Source: Candidatus Nucleicultrix amoebiphila FS5
GTDB taxonomy: Bacteria > Pseudomonadota > Alphaproteobacteria > Caedimonadales > Nucleicultricaceae
Reading direction: 5' to 3'
NCBI RefSeq assembly: GCF_002117145.1
Contig: NZ_CP008743.1
Coordinates: 806,001 to 870,000 of the forward strand
Length of the DNA stretch: 64,000 bases
How positions within the stretch are numbered: position 1 is the first letter of the stretch; the number at the start of each line of letters is the position of its first letter. Positions 51,675 through 61,132 of the stretch are shown piece by piece. The position numbers were made by a program, and so were the translations under genes. The notes beneath the pieces were generated by a model. It was not told the origin of the DNA. It saw only the letters and a list, made by a program, of their open reading frames with translations, and did not search any database.

Positions 51675-53300
51675 TTAGCCAACGCGTTCACGCGTATCTT
51701 GACGCTTTCTCTTCAAAAGACGTCGAGAGGGCTTGCCGTCAGTCTCATCCTCATCTTCATTCGCCTCAATCGCTTTAAGAGCAACGAATCTTGTTGTCTT
51801 ACCACGGGCGATTTGCAGAAGAATTTTGTTTTCCGGTTTTTCATCACCCTCAGTCACTGGTCCAGGACTAGCTTTTAAAACCTTATTCACAAACTCCTCT
51901 ACCTGATTAGACGTTGTGGGAGTGATAACATCATTTTTAAAACGTATTTCAGTAATAACATCTCCCTCTTGCAAGCCTTTTTCGGCAGCTTCAGAATCAC
52001 GATCCACGCGTGCTATGAGAACGCCACCCTTTATGTCATCAGAAAGTTGGTAATCTCTTGATATTTCAGGCGTAAGATTCACAATCTCCATACCGAGAAT
52101 CCGCTTATGCTTACGTATTTCGGGCAGCTCTTCACCAGCAGCTTTTTCGCTCGCAGCACTTTCTGATTCAGCTTGTTCGTATTCTCCCACGACCACATCA
52201 AGACTTATTTCCTTACCATTGCGCCAAATCAACATAGGTACTTTCTTTGCAATAGGGCTTTCGCCAACAATACGTGGAAGCTGTCTTGATTCCTGCACCT
52301 CAACGTTATTAAATTTTAAGATTATGTCGCCAGATTTTACGCCTACTTTCGCAGCAGGTCCTTTTGGTGTTACTTCCGCAACCATGGCACCCCGAGCTTT
52401 ACCAAGACCAATTGATTGGGCAATTTCTTCAGTCACAACTTGGACTTTAACACCCAAGAGACCACGTTTTGTTCGACCGTATTTGCGTAATTGATCAACT
52501 ACTGTACGTGCAATATCCGCAGGAATTCCAAATCCAATACCAATGTTTCCACCATTAGGCGAAAAGATTGCCGTTGAAATACCAATGACTTTGCCATGAG
52601 CATCAAATTGTGGCCCCCCTGAGTTACCCATATTAATGGAAGCATCAGTTTGGATATATCCTTCAACGTAATCGGCGGAAAGCCCCCGTGCACGGGATGC
52701 AATATCACGTGCAATCGTTGAAACAATTCCAACAGTAACAGTACTTGAAAGACCAAAAGGATTACCAATAGCTAATAGCCATTGTCCAACTTTCACATCC
52801 TTAGATTCTCCCCATTCTACAACAGACAACTTCTTCGAAGTTTTTACCTTGAGAAGAGCAACATCTGTACGCTTATCTCGTCCAACAACGGTCGCAGTCA
52901 ATTCCATCTTATCATGAAATGTCACCCGAATTTTATCCGCATCATCAATAACGTGATTACACGTCACGATAAAGGCTTCATTGCCTTCTTGAGCAATAAC
53001 AAATCCAGAGCCTAAAGACGTAGCCTTGCGAGGCATATCTAAATCTTGACCTTCAAAAAACTGACGGAATAATTCTTCTAATTGCGAACCTTGAGGGAAA
53101 CGTGGAATTCCAAAACTCTGACGATCACGCTTTAATTCCGTCGTTGTTGAGATATTGACCACGGAAGGAATAAGAGGCTCGACTACTGATGAAAAATCAC
53201 GAGGCGCATCTGCTGCCGCTTCAAGAGCCTGAACCATCATAAACGATCCAAGAATTGCGCTTAGTAATATTATTCTAATCTTTGTTACCCTACTCATCAT
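51675..53300 (-). CDS. degP: Periplasmic serine protease/chaperone DegP (HtrA)
   Basis: This 541-residue protein has a signal peptide at about 1-30 and a trypsin-like domain with His116 (TCNHVIDD), Asp146 (KRTDVALL) and Ser227 (GNSGGP). Two PDZ domains (about 290-380 and 405-500) and a basic tail (KPSRRLLKRKRQ) follow. The loop after residue 60 is rich in basic and aromatic residues, as in alphaproteobacterial DegP. It degrades or refolds damaged envelope proteins. It is a single gene downstream of hflC on the same strand, with a 42-bp gap. Confidence 0.93.
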   Translation of the reverse strand: MMSRVTKIRIILLSAILGSFMMVQALEAAADAPRDFSSVVEPLIPSVVNISTTTELKRDRQSFGIPRFPQGSQLEELFRQFFEGQDLDMPRKATSLGSGFVIAQEGNEAFIVTCNHVIDDADKIRVTFHDKMELTATVVGRDKRTDVALLKVKTSKKLSVVEWGESKDVKVGQWLLAIGNPFGLSSTVTVGIVSTIARDIASRARGLSADYVEGYIQTDASINMGNSGGPQFDAHGKVIGISTAIFSPNGGNIGIGFGIPADIARTVVDQLRKYGRTKRGLLGVKVQVVTEEIAQSIGLGKARGAMVAEVTPKGPAAKVGVKSGDIILKFNNVEVQESRQLPRIVGESPIAKKVPMLIWRNGKEISLDVVVGEYEQAESESAASEKAAGEELPEIRKHKRILGMEIVNLTPEISRDYQLSDDIKGGVLIARVDRDSEAAEKGLQEGDVITEIRFKNDVITPTTSNQVEEFVNKVLKASPGPVTEGDEKPENKILLQIARGKTTRFVALKAIEANEDEDETDGKPSRRLLKRKRQDTRERVG

Positions 53301-53342
53301 AGATTGATTCCTCCAATTGCATCGCTGGAAAAGTTATTACCA

Positions 53343-54206
53343 TCATTTTGATTTAGTTCCAAAAAAATCAAAAAATTCACTTGTGGGCGATAAAATAAAA
53401 GTCGTGCCCTCCGGGGTTAAAGCTTCTGAATAAGCATTCATAGACCGATAGAAAGAGAAAAACTCTTTATCCTTATTGAATGCTTGCGCATAGATCTTTG
53501 AAGACTCAGCATCACCCTGCCCTCTTAAAACTTGTGCTTTACGTTCAGCTTCTGCAAGAATAATTGTTCTCTCTCGCTCAGCTTGGGAACGAATAGCAAT
53601 CGCATTTTCTTTACCCTCAGCTCTAAATTGTTTAGCTTCTTGAACGCGTTCACTTTCCATACGCTTAAAGATAGCCTCACTGTTCTCTTTGGGCAGATCA
53701 GCTCTAATAATACGCACATCTTTCACATTAATTCCAAAGCTTTTTGCTGATTCAAAAACTTCTTCTCTAATTTTGCGCATAATTTTTGCACGCTCCGGCG
53801 ATAGCATTTGTGACAAAGGCACTTGACCAATCACCCTACGCATGCTTGCCGAAACTATTGTTGATAAACGGTTTTCAGCACCAGCAACATCATTCACTGT
53901 CTTATAAAAGAGCAATACATCTTCAATGGAATAACGCGCATAAAGATCTACAACAATACGTTTTTGATCCTCAGCAGTTACTTCAATAACTGGCAAGTTG
54001 TAATCAAGCAAGCGACGGTCAAAATAAAGCACGCTCTGTACAAATGGTATTTTAAATTTCAAGCCTGGCGTATCATAGGTTTCCACCACTTCACCAAACT
54101 GAAACACTAAAGCCTTTTTTGTTTGGCTCACGGTAAAGACTGATCCAGAAAGAAGAATCATTAACACAACAAGAGCGAGAGCGATGTTTGTAATTGAAGT
54201 CTTCAT
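53343..54206 (-). CDS. hflC: HflC, SPFH protease modulator
   Basis: This 287-residue protein has an N-terminal membrane anchor (about 7-27), an SPFH/band 7 domain and a coiled coil rich in R/E/Q. Together with HflK it forms a periplasm-facing cage around FtsH and limits its activity. ftsH lies at the end of this window. It overlaps hflK by one base. Confidence 0.94.
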   Translation of the reverse strand: MKTSITNIALALVVLMILLSGSVFTVSQTKKALVFQFGEVVETYDTPGLKFKIPFVQSVLYFDRRLLDYNLPVIEVTAEDQKRIVVDLYARYSIEDVLLFYKTVNDVAGAENRLSTIVSASMRRVIGQVPLSQMLSPERAKIMRKIREEVFESAKSFGINVKDVRIIRADLPKENSEAIFKRMESERVQEAKQFRAEGKENAIAIRSQAERERTIILAEAERKAQVLRGQGDAESSKIYAQAFNKDKEFFSFYRSMNAYSEALTPEGTTFILSPTSEFFDFFGTKSK

Positions 54207-55273
54207 TATTTTGACTCCTCAGCTTGTTCTGGCTGGCGAGGTTTTAAACTATCCAGCGGCAGATAAGGGAGAATTCCTTGAGTTTTGCCATCAACAATTA
54301 TCTTGTTCGCATCTTTCAAGATCTTTTTCATAGAATCAATATACATGCGCTTACGCGTCACTTCTGGTGCTAATTGATATTGCTGATAGATGGAAGTGAA
54401 ACGATCCGCCTCACCTTGAGCAGCAGCAACAACGGCTTGTTTATAAGCTTCGGCTCTTTGAGTCGTCTGTGTTGCTGTACCACGTGCCTCTGGCACAATC
54501 GTATTACTATAAGCACGTGCTTCGTTAATACTGCTTTCACGATCGGCGCGCGCTCTTTGCACATCACGGAAAGCATCTATCACTTGCACGGGCGGGTCTA
54601 CCTTTTGTAGACGTACTTCTTGTATTTGAATTCCAATACGATAATCATCTACCATTTGTTGTAATAACTTCTGCGCATCATCGGCAATTTCACCACGACC
54701 TTTTGTTAACGCATAAACTATGGGAGTCCTACCTACAATTTCTCGAACAGCACTTTCTGCAGCAAACTTAACTGTTTTATTAGGATCTGGGTCATTGAAG
54801 AGGTAATCTTCAACTTTTTTGATACTCCACAGAACAGTGAAGTTAACAGAAACGATATTTTCATCTCCAGTTAACATAAGACTCTCAGCGTCTTCTCCAG
54901 AAAGTGCCACACCAGATTTCACTTTAACGCCACTATCCACACGATTGATTTGAGATACTTTGATAACGATGACATCGCCAAAAGGAGACGGCCACCAAAA
55001 ATGGAGCCCAGCAGGTGTCGTTCCTGAAAAACGACCAAATAAAATCTCTGTCCCTAGCTCACCTTCTTGGACCTTGTAAACACCTGTTGATAGCCAAAAC
55101 ATAGCTACAAGAAGAAGAGCCAGTAATCCAAAAAACTTTCCATCTTTACCGAACTTTTTGAATCGGTCACCATTGAAAAGCTTCATAAGGTCATCCAGAT
55201 TTGGTGGTTGTTTTCCTCCACCTCCCCCACGATTACCCCAAGGCCCTCCTGAATTTTTATTATCCCACGGCAT
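54206..55273 (-). CDS. hflK: HflK, SPFH protease modulator
   Basis: This 355-residue protein has a glycine/asparagine-rich cytoplasmic N-terminus (WDNKNSGGPWGNRGGGGGK), a membrane segment (about 48-66), an SPFH domain and a C-terminal coiled coil with YLPLDSLKP near the end. The glycine-rich start is typical of HflK and separates it from HflC. It diverges from mrp. Confidence 0.94.
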   Translation of the reverse strand: MPWDNKNSGGPWGNRGGGGGKQPPNLDDLMKLFNGDRFKKFGKDGKFFGLLALLLVAMFWLSTGVYKVQEGELGTEILFGRFSGTTPAGLHFWWPSPFGDVIVIKVSQINRVDSGVKVKSGVALSGEDAESLMLTGDENIVSVNFTVLWSIKKVEDYLFNDPDPNKTVKFAAESAVREIVGRTPIVYALTKGRGEIADDAQKLLQQMVDDYRIGIQIQEVRLQKVDPPVQVIDAFRDVQRARADRESSINEARAYSNTIVPEARGTATQTTQRAEAYKQAVVAAAQGEADRFTSIYQQYQLAPEVTRKRMYIDSMKKILKDANKIIVDGKTQGILPYLPLDSLKPRQPEQAEESK

Positions 55274-55361
55274 ATAAGGCTCCGAAGCGTTTTTAATTTA
55301 CAAAAAATCCTTCAAGAGTTATAGGACACATTGTGGGTTAGTGCAATGGGGGTTCTTGAAA

Positions 55362-56459
55362 ATGTTTGTAAAAAAAGAAGATTTAAACCCCTCAAGCATT
55401 CTCTCCATCTTAAAAACCATAGCAGACCCCATCAGCAATAATAATATTGTTGATGATAAAATTGTGACGGGTACTGTCGTACGCGAAAAAACTATTGTGG
55501 TCGCTTTAACTGTTCATCCTGACCAAATCAAAGCTTATGAAATTACCAAACACCAAATTGAAGACCTATTAGGGCAAAAGTACAAAGATCAACGCATCCT
55601 TGTAGTCATGACTGCCCATCGACAAGAACCAACTCCAAACAAAATAAAGAAAAATGTCCGTTTTGAGCTTCCCAATATCAAACATATTATTGCCATAGCA
55701 GCGGGTAAGGGAGGCGTAGGAAAATCAACAACTGCTGTAAATCTTGCTTTCTCTCTTCAAAAATTAGGCTTAAAGGTCGGAATTTTGGACGCCGATATTT
55801 ATGGACCTTCAATTCCTCATTTATTGGGATTAAGCGGTCAACCAAAAGTAAAAGATAAGCAAATTATACCCCTTAATGCCCAGGGTATACAAGTAATCTC
55901 TATTGGTTTTTTATCCCCCAGCGATAAACCTATTATCTGGAGAGGCCTTATGGTTCAATCAGCATTGAAGACCTTTTTCACTCAAGTCGCATGGGGAAAT
56001 CTAGACTGTCTCATTATTGATTTACCCCCCGGCACAGGAGATGCTCAACTTACCCTTGTACAGAAAGTAAAATTATCTGGAGCCGTCATTGTCTCAACGC
56101 CTCAAGATCTTGCTTGGCTTGATGCGCGCAAAGCCTTGAATATGTTTATTAAAGTCGAGACTCCTGTTTTAGGCATTATCGAAAATATGAGCTATTTTAA
56201 ATGTCCTCATTGTGGCCACGACACGAAGATTTTTAATCAAGGTGGAGGATTAAAAGAAGCTCAAGAGCAAAATATTGAATTCTTAGGGGATATTCCCTTA
56301 ACGACCCTTTTAAGAGAAACATCGGATCAGGGAAACCCTTACGTTCAAGCTTATCCTCAAGAAGCAATTTCGCAAACATTTCTCAGGATCGCTGAAAAGA
56401 TTTGGGAAAAGGTAGAAGGAAACATTGTCAATGCCTCAACTCACACTACACCTTATTGA
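55362..56459 (+). CDS. mrp: Mrp/ApbC-type P-loop iron-sulphur carrier
   Basis: This protein of about 365 residues has an N-terminal DUF59-like (FeS assembly P) region (about 5-85) and a MinD-like ATPase with the deviant Walker A AGKGGVGKSTTAVNLA. A CxxC in YFKCPHCGH binds the transferred cluster. It delivers [4Fe-4S] clusters, for example to complex I, whose accessory genes are in this window. An ATG at 55362 with GGGGG 9 nt upstream is preferred over GTG at 55341. Its 3' end overlaps the dehydratase gene by 29 bp. Confidence 0.92.
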   Translation: MFVKKEDLNPSSILSILKTIADPISNNNIVDDKIVTGTVVREKTIVVALTVHPDQIKAYEITKHQIEDLLGQKYKDQRILVVMTAHRQEPTPNKIKKNVRFELPNIKHIIAIAAGKGGVGKSTTAVNLAFSLQKLGLKVGILDADIYGPSIPHLLGLSGQPKVKDKQIIPLNAQGIQVISIGFLSPSDKPIIWRGLMVQSALKTFFTQVAWGNLDCLIIDLPPGTGDAQLTLVQKVKLSGAVIVSTPQDLAWLDARKALNMFIKVETPVLGIIENMSYFKCPHCGHDTKIFNQGGGLKEAQEQNIEFLGDIPLTTLLRETSDQGNPYVQAYPQEAISQTFLRIAEKIWEKVEGNIVNASTHTTPY

Positions 56460-57393
56460 AGAAGCCCGAGATTTTCTTAAGGATAAAATCCGTCAGACGC
56501 CCATTGAATCTTCTCCTATTTTAGACTCTATTTTTGGTGTTCCGATTTATTTAAAATTGGAATGCTTGCAAATCACAGGGTCATTTAAAATTAGAGGAGC
56601 TTATTTTTACCTGAGCCGCCTTAGTAAGGAACAAAGGAAAAATGGTATAGGAACCTGTTCAGCAGGAAACCATGGCAAAGGAATTGCTTTTGCTGCTCAG
56701 AAACTTGGTATTAAAGCTCACATCTATGTCACAAAGAATGCCGACCCAGCGAAGTTAGAAGGAATAAAAACCTATGGTGCTGAGATCCACATGTCAGAGT
56801 TTATTGGTTACGACGACACAGAAAGGTGGGCAAAAGCAGAGTGTGCCAAACAAAAACTACCTTTCATTTCACCATTCGACGATGAAATCATCATGGCAGG
56901 TAATGGGGGAACATTAGGATTAGAAATCCTAGAGGATATTCCAGACGTTGCAACGATTGTTGTGCCTGTTGGTGGCGGTGGCCTTGCTGGAGGATTGAGT
57001 TATTTCATTAAAAACAAAAACCCTCAATGCAAAATTATTGGCTGTCAACATGAAGGATCTTCTGGGCTTAAACTATCTTTTGAACAAGGAAAAGCGATGA
57101 CGACGATGCCAAGCCTTGAAACAATTGCAGCACCTCTTGAAGGAGGTATTGGAGAAAAGTGTTTTCAAATTCTTCGATCAAGAATTGATGACGTTATGCT
57201 TGCGACTGAAGAAAGCTTCAAAATGGCTTTTCGCTGGATGATATCTCATCACCAATACTTAGTTGAACCTGCAGGATTAGTTGGAATCGCTTGCCTTTTA
57301 CAGCATAAACCACAACTGACAGGACCAACAGTTATTGTTCTTTCTGGACGCAATACGGGCCTTACTATGCTAGAAGCGCTTCTTAAAGACTAA
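56431..57393 (+). CDS. PLP-dependent threonine/serine dehydratase family enzyme
   Basis: This protein of about 320 residues is a fold-type II PLP enzyme with the cofactor lysine in SFKIRGAY (Lys53). The phosphate-binding glycine loop is GGGGLAGG, and the C-terminal PAGLVGIACLL and VIVLSGRNTG follow. It matches catabolic threonine dehydratase or serine racemase (no ACT domain at the C-terminus). It deaminates L-Thr or L-Ser to 2-oxo acids. The start overlaps mrp by 29 bp; an AAGGA site lies about 10 nt before the ATG. Confidence 0.85.
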   Translation: MPQLTLHLIEEARDFLKDKIRQTPIESSPILDSIFGVPIYLKLECLQITGSFKIRGAYFYLSRLSKEQRKNGIGTCSAGNHGKGIAFAAQKLGIKAHIYVTKNADPAKLEGIKTYGAEIHMSEFIGYDDTERWAKAECAKQKLPFISPFDDEIIMAGNGGTLGLEILEDIPDVATIVVPVGGGGLAGGLSYFIKNKNPQCKIIGCQHEGSSGLKLSFEQGKAMTTMPSLETIAAPLEGGIGEKCFQILRSRIDDVMLATEESFKMAFRWMISHHQYLVEPAGLVGIACLLQHKPQLTGPTVIVLSGRNTGLTMLEALLKD

Positions 57394-58197
57394 TTCAATT
57401 TTATTCGTAAAAAATTCAGCGCCTTTAAGGATAAAAACGCTTAAAAGAGCATATCTGAAAAAAGTATAAAGCATCCCTTCCGGCAAAAGATTTTTAAAGC
57501 TTACTTTGATGAACAAAAGTCCAATGCTCCCCAGAATAAAAACCAAAGGTCGCCAAAATATTTTTTCTTCGAGTTTTTCTGATTTTTCAAAAAACTTAAG
57601 GATAAGAAGACCTAAGAGTATCCCTTGAGCCACATAAACTTCAGCTCTTTCTGGAACCAAAAATCCAAAGAAAAAAAAAGTAATTCCAAGAATGATCTCT
57701 TGCCGATGTGTGATCCATCGCGTCGCAACAAAACCAAAAAGACACCCCAAAATAGCACCGCCAAGAACATCGTGAAGATAATGAACCCCCAAATAGATTC
57801 TTGAAAAAGCTATTAAACATATACCAACGATAAACAGGACATTAAAAATTTTTGACTTTAGATGATAGGCAATGATGAACCAAAAGACAGAAAAGACCAA
57901 CACGTCTGCACTGGGAAACCCAAAACTTTGGTCAATTTCAATTAAGTAAAGCCCTGGAGGCCGTGGTAGGTGAAAAAGAGCTTTCAAGCCCCAGCTTATA
58001 ATTGTTGAGCAAACTACCCAAAAAGCAAGTTTTTCAGCTAACTTCCGTTTTCCTACCCATGCTAAAAGAGCCACGATGCTCACATAAAAGCCTTCACTAG
58101 CCAAAAAGACAAATATCTTGAAAAAGCTTGTAAGAACGGGATATCTAATATCTTGGATCCAATGAAAATTGTCAAATATGAACTTAGCTTCGTTCAT
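57370..58197 (-). CDS. PAP2-superfamily membrane protein with altered motif 2
   Basis: This 275-residue membrane protein has seven to eight hydrophobic segments. PAP2 motif 1 (K-x6-RP) is present in LKALFHLPRPPG and motif 3 in SRIYLGVHYLHDVLGG. Motif 2, normally PSGH, reads FPSADVL, so the acid histidine is missing. Family members dephosphorylate lipid phosphates, including undecaprenyl diphosphate. The change suggests a different substrate or a lost activity. It is convergent with the dehydratase and overlaps it by 24 bp. Confidence 0.8.
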   Translation of the reverse strand: MNEAKFIFDNFHWIQDIRYPVLTSFFKIFVFLASEGFYVSIVALLAWVGKRKLAEKLAFWVVCSTIISWGLKALFHLPRPPGLYLIEIDQSFGFPSADVLVFSVFWFIIAYHLKSKIFNVLFIVGICLIAFSRIYLGVHYLHDVLGGAILGCLFGFVATRWITHRQEIILGITFFFFGFLVPERAEVYVAQGILLGLLILKFFEKSEKLEEKIFWRPLVFILGSIGLLFIKVSFKNLLPEGMLYTFFRYALLSVFILKGAEFFTNKIELVFKKRF

Positions 58198-58274
58198 AAT
58201 TAAAAGGCCTCTTGCATGATTTTGAAAAGCTCTCTACAAATTACTACCATAATTTTATTTCATGAGCGAGACAC

Positions 58275-59201
58275 ATGTCAGAGGATGTAGCGGTTCATTT
58301 TTCCAGCAAAGTTATCAATACAAGTATTATTTTTATAATACTTGGCGTGCTCTATCTAATTTTCTTAAACTTTATCAAAAACAAAGAACCAGAAACTAAA
58401 TTAAAATACCGCAAACGTTTTCTCTACGCTTCAGGTTTTATCATTCTGTACTTTGTAGCACGTATTTGGATGGAAGGTTTTATCCATCTATTTGCTTTTT
58501 TAGGCCTAATTTCAGCAGCGTTAACGATTACACAAAAAGAAACCCTCATGAATCTTTCGGGATGGTTGATTATCATGTGGCGAAATCTTTTCTCTGAAGG
58601 CGACCGAATCGAAATAGCAAATTACACAGGGTACGTTACTTCTATTGGTGTTTTTTATTTTACCATCTCTGAATATTATTTAACTCACCGCAAACATCCA
58701 ACAGGTAAAATCTATAAAATTCCCAATGGATTGATTATCCATCATCCCCTCATCAATTATTCTAAGAATTTTAATCTTTTGGAATATAAGCTAACTTTTC
58801 TGCTCACTCCAAAGTCCAATCTTGATCAATTTCGAACGTTAGTTGTAAAGTTGCTGGATGAAAAAATCCTTCCTAAATATCGCAAGGTCGGTGAAAAGGA
58901 AAAGATTAAGAATTTCTCTATTGATAGCAAGGTTTACTATCACCCTAAATTTGAAGATCCTTCGGGAATAGAGGCCAGTGTTTGCTATTATTGTCATCCA
59001 AAGGATCACCAAGAAATTGAACGTCAGTCTTTTGAAGAACTACTAAAAATTCTCGAACGAGAAAAAGAAATCTCTCTCGCTTACGCCAGTCCAAAGCAAG
59101 TAGAATTAGTGAACGATAAAACGATCATACGTGACGCAAAAATTGTATCCATACCAGGAGAAACAAAACAGTCTCAAAAAGGAGGAGGCCCCAGTGCTTG
59201 A
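58275..59201 (+). CDS. MscS-family mechanosensitive channel
   Basis: This 308-residue protein has three to four N-terminal membrane segments, then the MscS pore-like region (FAFLGLISAALTITQKETLMNLSGWLIIMW) and beta domain (FSEGDRIEIANYTGYVTSIGVFY). It fits small-conductance osmotic-release channels. It ends in a charged, Gly-rich tail (SQKGGGPSA). Its last codons overlap the start of the next gene, so they are coupled. Confidence 0.8.
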   Translation: MSEDVAVHFSSKVINTSIIFIILGVLYLIFLNFIKNKEPETKLKYRKRFLYASGFIILYFVARIWMEGFIHLFAFLGLISAALTITQKETLMNLSGWLIIMWRNLFSEGDRIEIANYTGYVTSIGVFYFTISEYYLTHRKHPTGKIYKIPNGLIIHHPLINYSKNFNLLEYKLTFLLTPKSNLDQFRTLVVKLLDEKILPKYRKVGEKEKIKNFSIDSKVYYHPKFEDPSGIEASVCYYCHPKDHQEIERQSFEELLKILEREKEISLAYASPKQVELVNDKTIIRDAKIVSIPGETKQSQKGGGPSA

Positions 59202-60072
59202 GTTTTTAATGCAATATCAGGAATCTTATATTTTATTGGGTCTTTTAGGAGCGGTACTTTTGGCATGGCGCTCGACGAGCATCAGTTTTATTGTCAGCCT
59301 TTTAACCCTAGGGTTAGCTTTATCTTTAGGTCGCGTCAATGTTATTGCGATCCTTTTACTCCTGGGATTTGGCGGTATTGCGTTTCTTTTTTATCAACGA
59401 AGCATCCCGTCATTTTTAAAAGCTATACTTGCTATTTTGCTCATTATTTTGACTGGTTTGTTTTATCTCCATAAAGCACCTGGGTTTAACAACTGGGTGA
59501 TGATTTCTGATTTAAAATTGAGTGCCGATTCTCTTCCTTACAAGCTTTATCTCAATCTGGATAAAATCTTTGCTGGATTATTTTTACTTCTAGCCGCAGG
59601 ACGGTTTGCACAAAAATCAAAAGAGTGGTTAAAATCATTTATCGTAACGTTGGAAGTGACCTTGCCTTTAGCAGTCATTTTAATGGGATTAGCTTTGGCA
59701 TTTCAGTATGTGCGTTTTGATTTTAAAATTCCTACTCTTTTAATTCTGTGGGCTCCCGTAAATCTACTTTTTGTATGTATGGCAGAAGAAGCTTTTTTCC
59801 GGGGATTTCTGCAAGAGCAGCTTCGCAAAATTTTGGGTGACTCGATTTTCAACATGTGTCTAGCTATAGGAATTCCTGCATTTCTATTTGGATTGTGTCA
59901 TTTTCCAGGCGGGCCTCTTTACATGATTTTTGCAACTATAGCGGGCGCAGGATATGGCTATGCTTATGAACGTTCTGGGGGACGCATTGAAGCCGCAATG
60001 CTTACTCATTTTATGATCAACTTGATTCATTTTATAGGCTTCAGCTACCCCGCTTTAGAGATGGCAAGATAG
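59194..60072 (+). CDS. CPBP family intramembrane metalloprotease
   Basis: This protein of about 292 residues has eight hydrophobic segments. CPBP (Abi) motifs are EEAFFRGFLQE (motif 1, EExxxR), FGLCHFPGGP (motif 2 His) and AMLTHFMINLIHF (motif 3 His). These proteases cleave in membranes and include CAAX-processing enzymes. The substrate here is unknown. The GTG start has a strong GGAGGAGG site 5 nt upstream, and the gene overlaps the MscS gene by 8 bp. Confidence 0.85.
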   Translation: MLEFLMQYQESYILLGLLGAVLLAWRSTSISFIVSLLTLGLALSLGRVNVIAILLLLGFGGIAFLFYQRSIPSFLKAILAILLIILTGLFYLHKAPGFNNWVMISDLKLSADSLPYKLYLNLDKIFAGLFLLLAAGRFAQKSKEWLKSFIVTLEVTLPLAVILMGLALAFQYVRFDFKIPTLLILWAPVNLLFVCMAEEAFFRGFLQEQLRKILGDSIFNMCLAIGIPAFLFGLCHFPGGPLYMIFATIAGAGYGYAYERSGGRIEAAMLTHFMINLIHFIGFSYPALEMAR

Positions 60073-60079
60073 AGTTGAT

Positions 60080-61123
60080 TTAGTTTTTATAAGCAACGAC
60101 TGTTGGCATCATGTAAGCATCATCAGGATATATCTCAATCTTATCAAATCCTGCTTCTTTTAACTGGGCAATAGTCAATTCTTCTGATCGAAATGCACTC
60201 ATACGTGTGCCAAGAAATTGAAATAAAAGGCGTTGCTTCATTAAATCTTCAGGCTTCAATCCAGACATCCTCCAAGGTGACTTAGGCGCATCTGGTTTTG
60301 GTATAGGAGGTGTTGTTAAGAAGCTAGTCACAAAAACTCCCCCAGACTTTAAGGCGCCGAAAACAGATCGGTAGAGTTGCACTACTTGATTATCATTATG
60401 CATATAGAAATTGAGACCATTACTGGTCAACGCATCAAAATCAGCACTTACAGGAAGAGTTAAAGCATCCTGTTTTTTAAATGAAACCTTTGCGCTCACT
60501 GACAAAGAGCTTGCATATTGTTCACCTTCTTTCAGAGTTTCTGAATCTATGTCCATTCCTACCAACTCGACATCTTGGAAATGCGACAGACTAGGCAGCG
60601 TCAAAAGGTCAGCCATCCAACCACAAGGCACAGACCCAAATTTTGCACCATCCTTTAAATGTTTATTCAGAATCCCTTGAAAAATATTGAACCTTTGTTG
60701 AGTGGCAAGCATCACGGGCATTTTATTGAGAACCCAGTCTTCAGCAGTTGTTAAAGGTTCATCTAAGCTATTCCTCCCACTCCAGCGACCCATACGGGGA
60801 TGTTCATAAACCATGTAGTGGGTCCATCGCCCTGTAATTCCGCCTTGTGCTAATAACGATTCACCAAAAGGAAATTTTGCGAGATCGTCAACCAAACTAT
60901 AAAGAGCTGTTTGATCTTCTTCACTCACAGGAGTAGGACTATTCATAATTTTCTGAAGAACTCTAGCTTTCACAGTTACTAAATTAAAGGGCTCTGCTGA
61001 TGGGGCGCCTTTCAAAGTATGCGTGAAACACTGACTGTCATCTACTGTCTCTTCAGGCATCTTTGATGCATCAACTTGTGACCCCATAACCAGCGCTCCC
61101 ATTATTAAAACTATATTTCTCAT
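60080..61123 (-). CDS. Signal-peptide-bearing class I methyltransferase-like protein
   Basis: This 347-residue protein has an apparent N-terminal signal peptide (MRNIVLIMGALVMGSQVDAS). Residues about 160-290 follow the SAM-methyltransferase layout: KFGSVPCGWMADLL in place of motif I, VELVGMDIDSETLKEG (motif II acidic end, normally binding ribose), KKQDALTLP and FDALTSNGLNFYMHND, then ALKSGGVFVTSFL. It reads best as a full methyltransferase fold with a weakened motif I. A periplasmic or exported location would be unusual because SAM is cytoplasmic. A host-directed enzyme is one possibility. The function is unknown. Confidence 0.65.
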   Translation of the reverse strand: MRNIVLIMGALVMGSQVDASKMPEETVDDSQCFTHTLKGAPSAEPFNLVTVKARVLQKIMNSPTPVSEEDQTALYSLVDDLAKFPFGESLLAQGGITGRWTHYMVYEHPRMGRWSGRNSLDEPLTTAEDWVLNKMPVMLATQQRFNIFQGILNKHLKDGAKFGSVPCGWMADLLTLPSLSHFQDVELVGMDIDSETLKEGEQYASSLSVSAKVSFKKQDALTLPVSADFDALTSNGLNFYMHNDNQVVQLYRSVFGALKSGGVFVTSFLTTPPIPKPDAPKSPWRMSGLKPEDLMKQRLLFQFLGTRMSAFRSEELTIAQLKEAGFDKIEIYPDDAYMMPTVVAYKN

Positions 61124-61132
61124 AGCTTCTTC

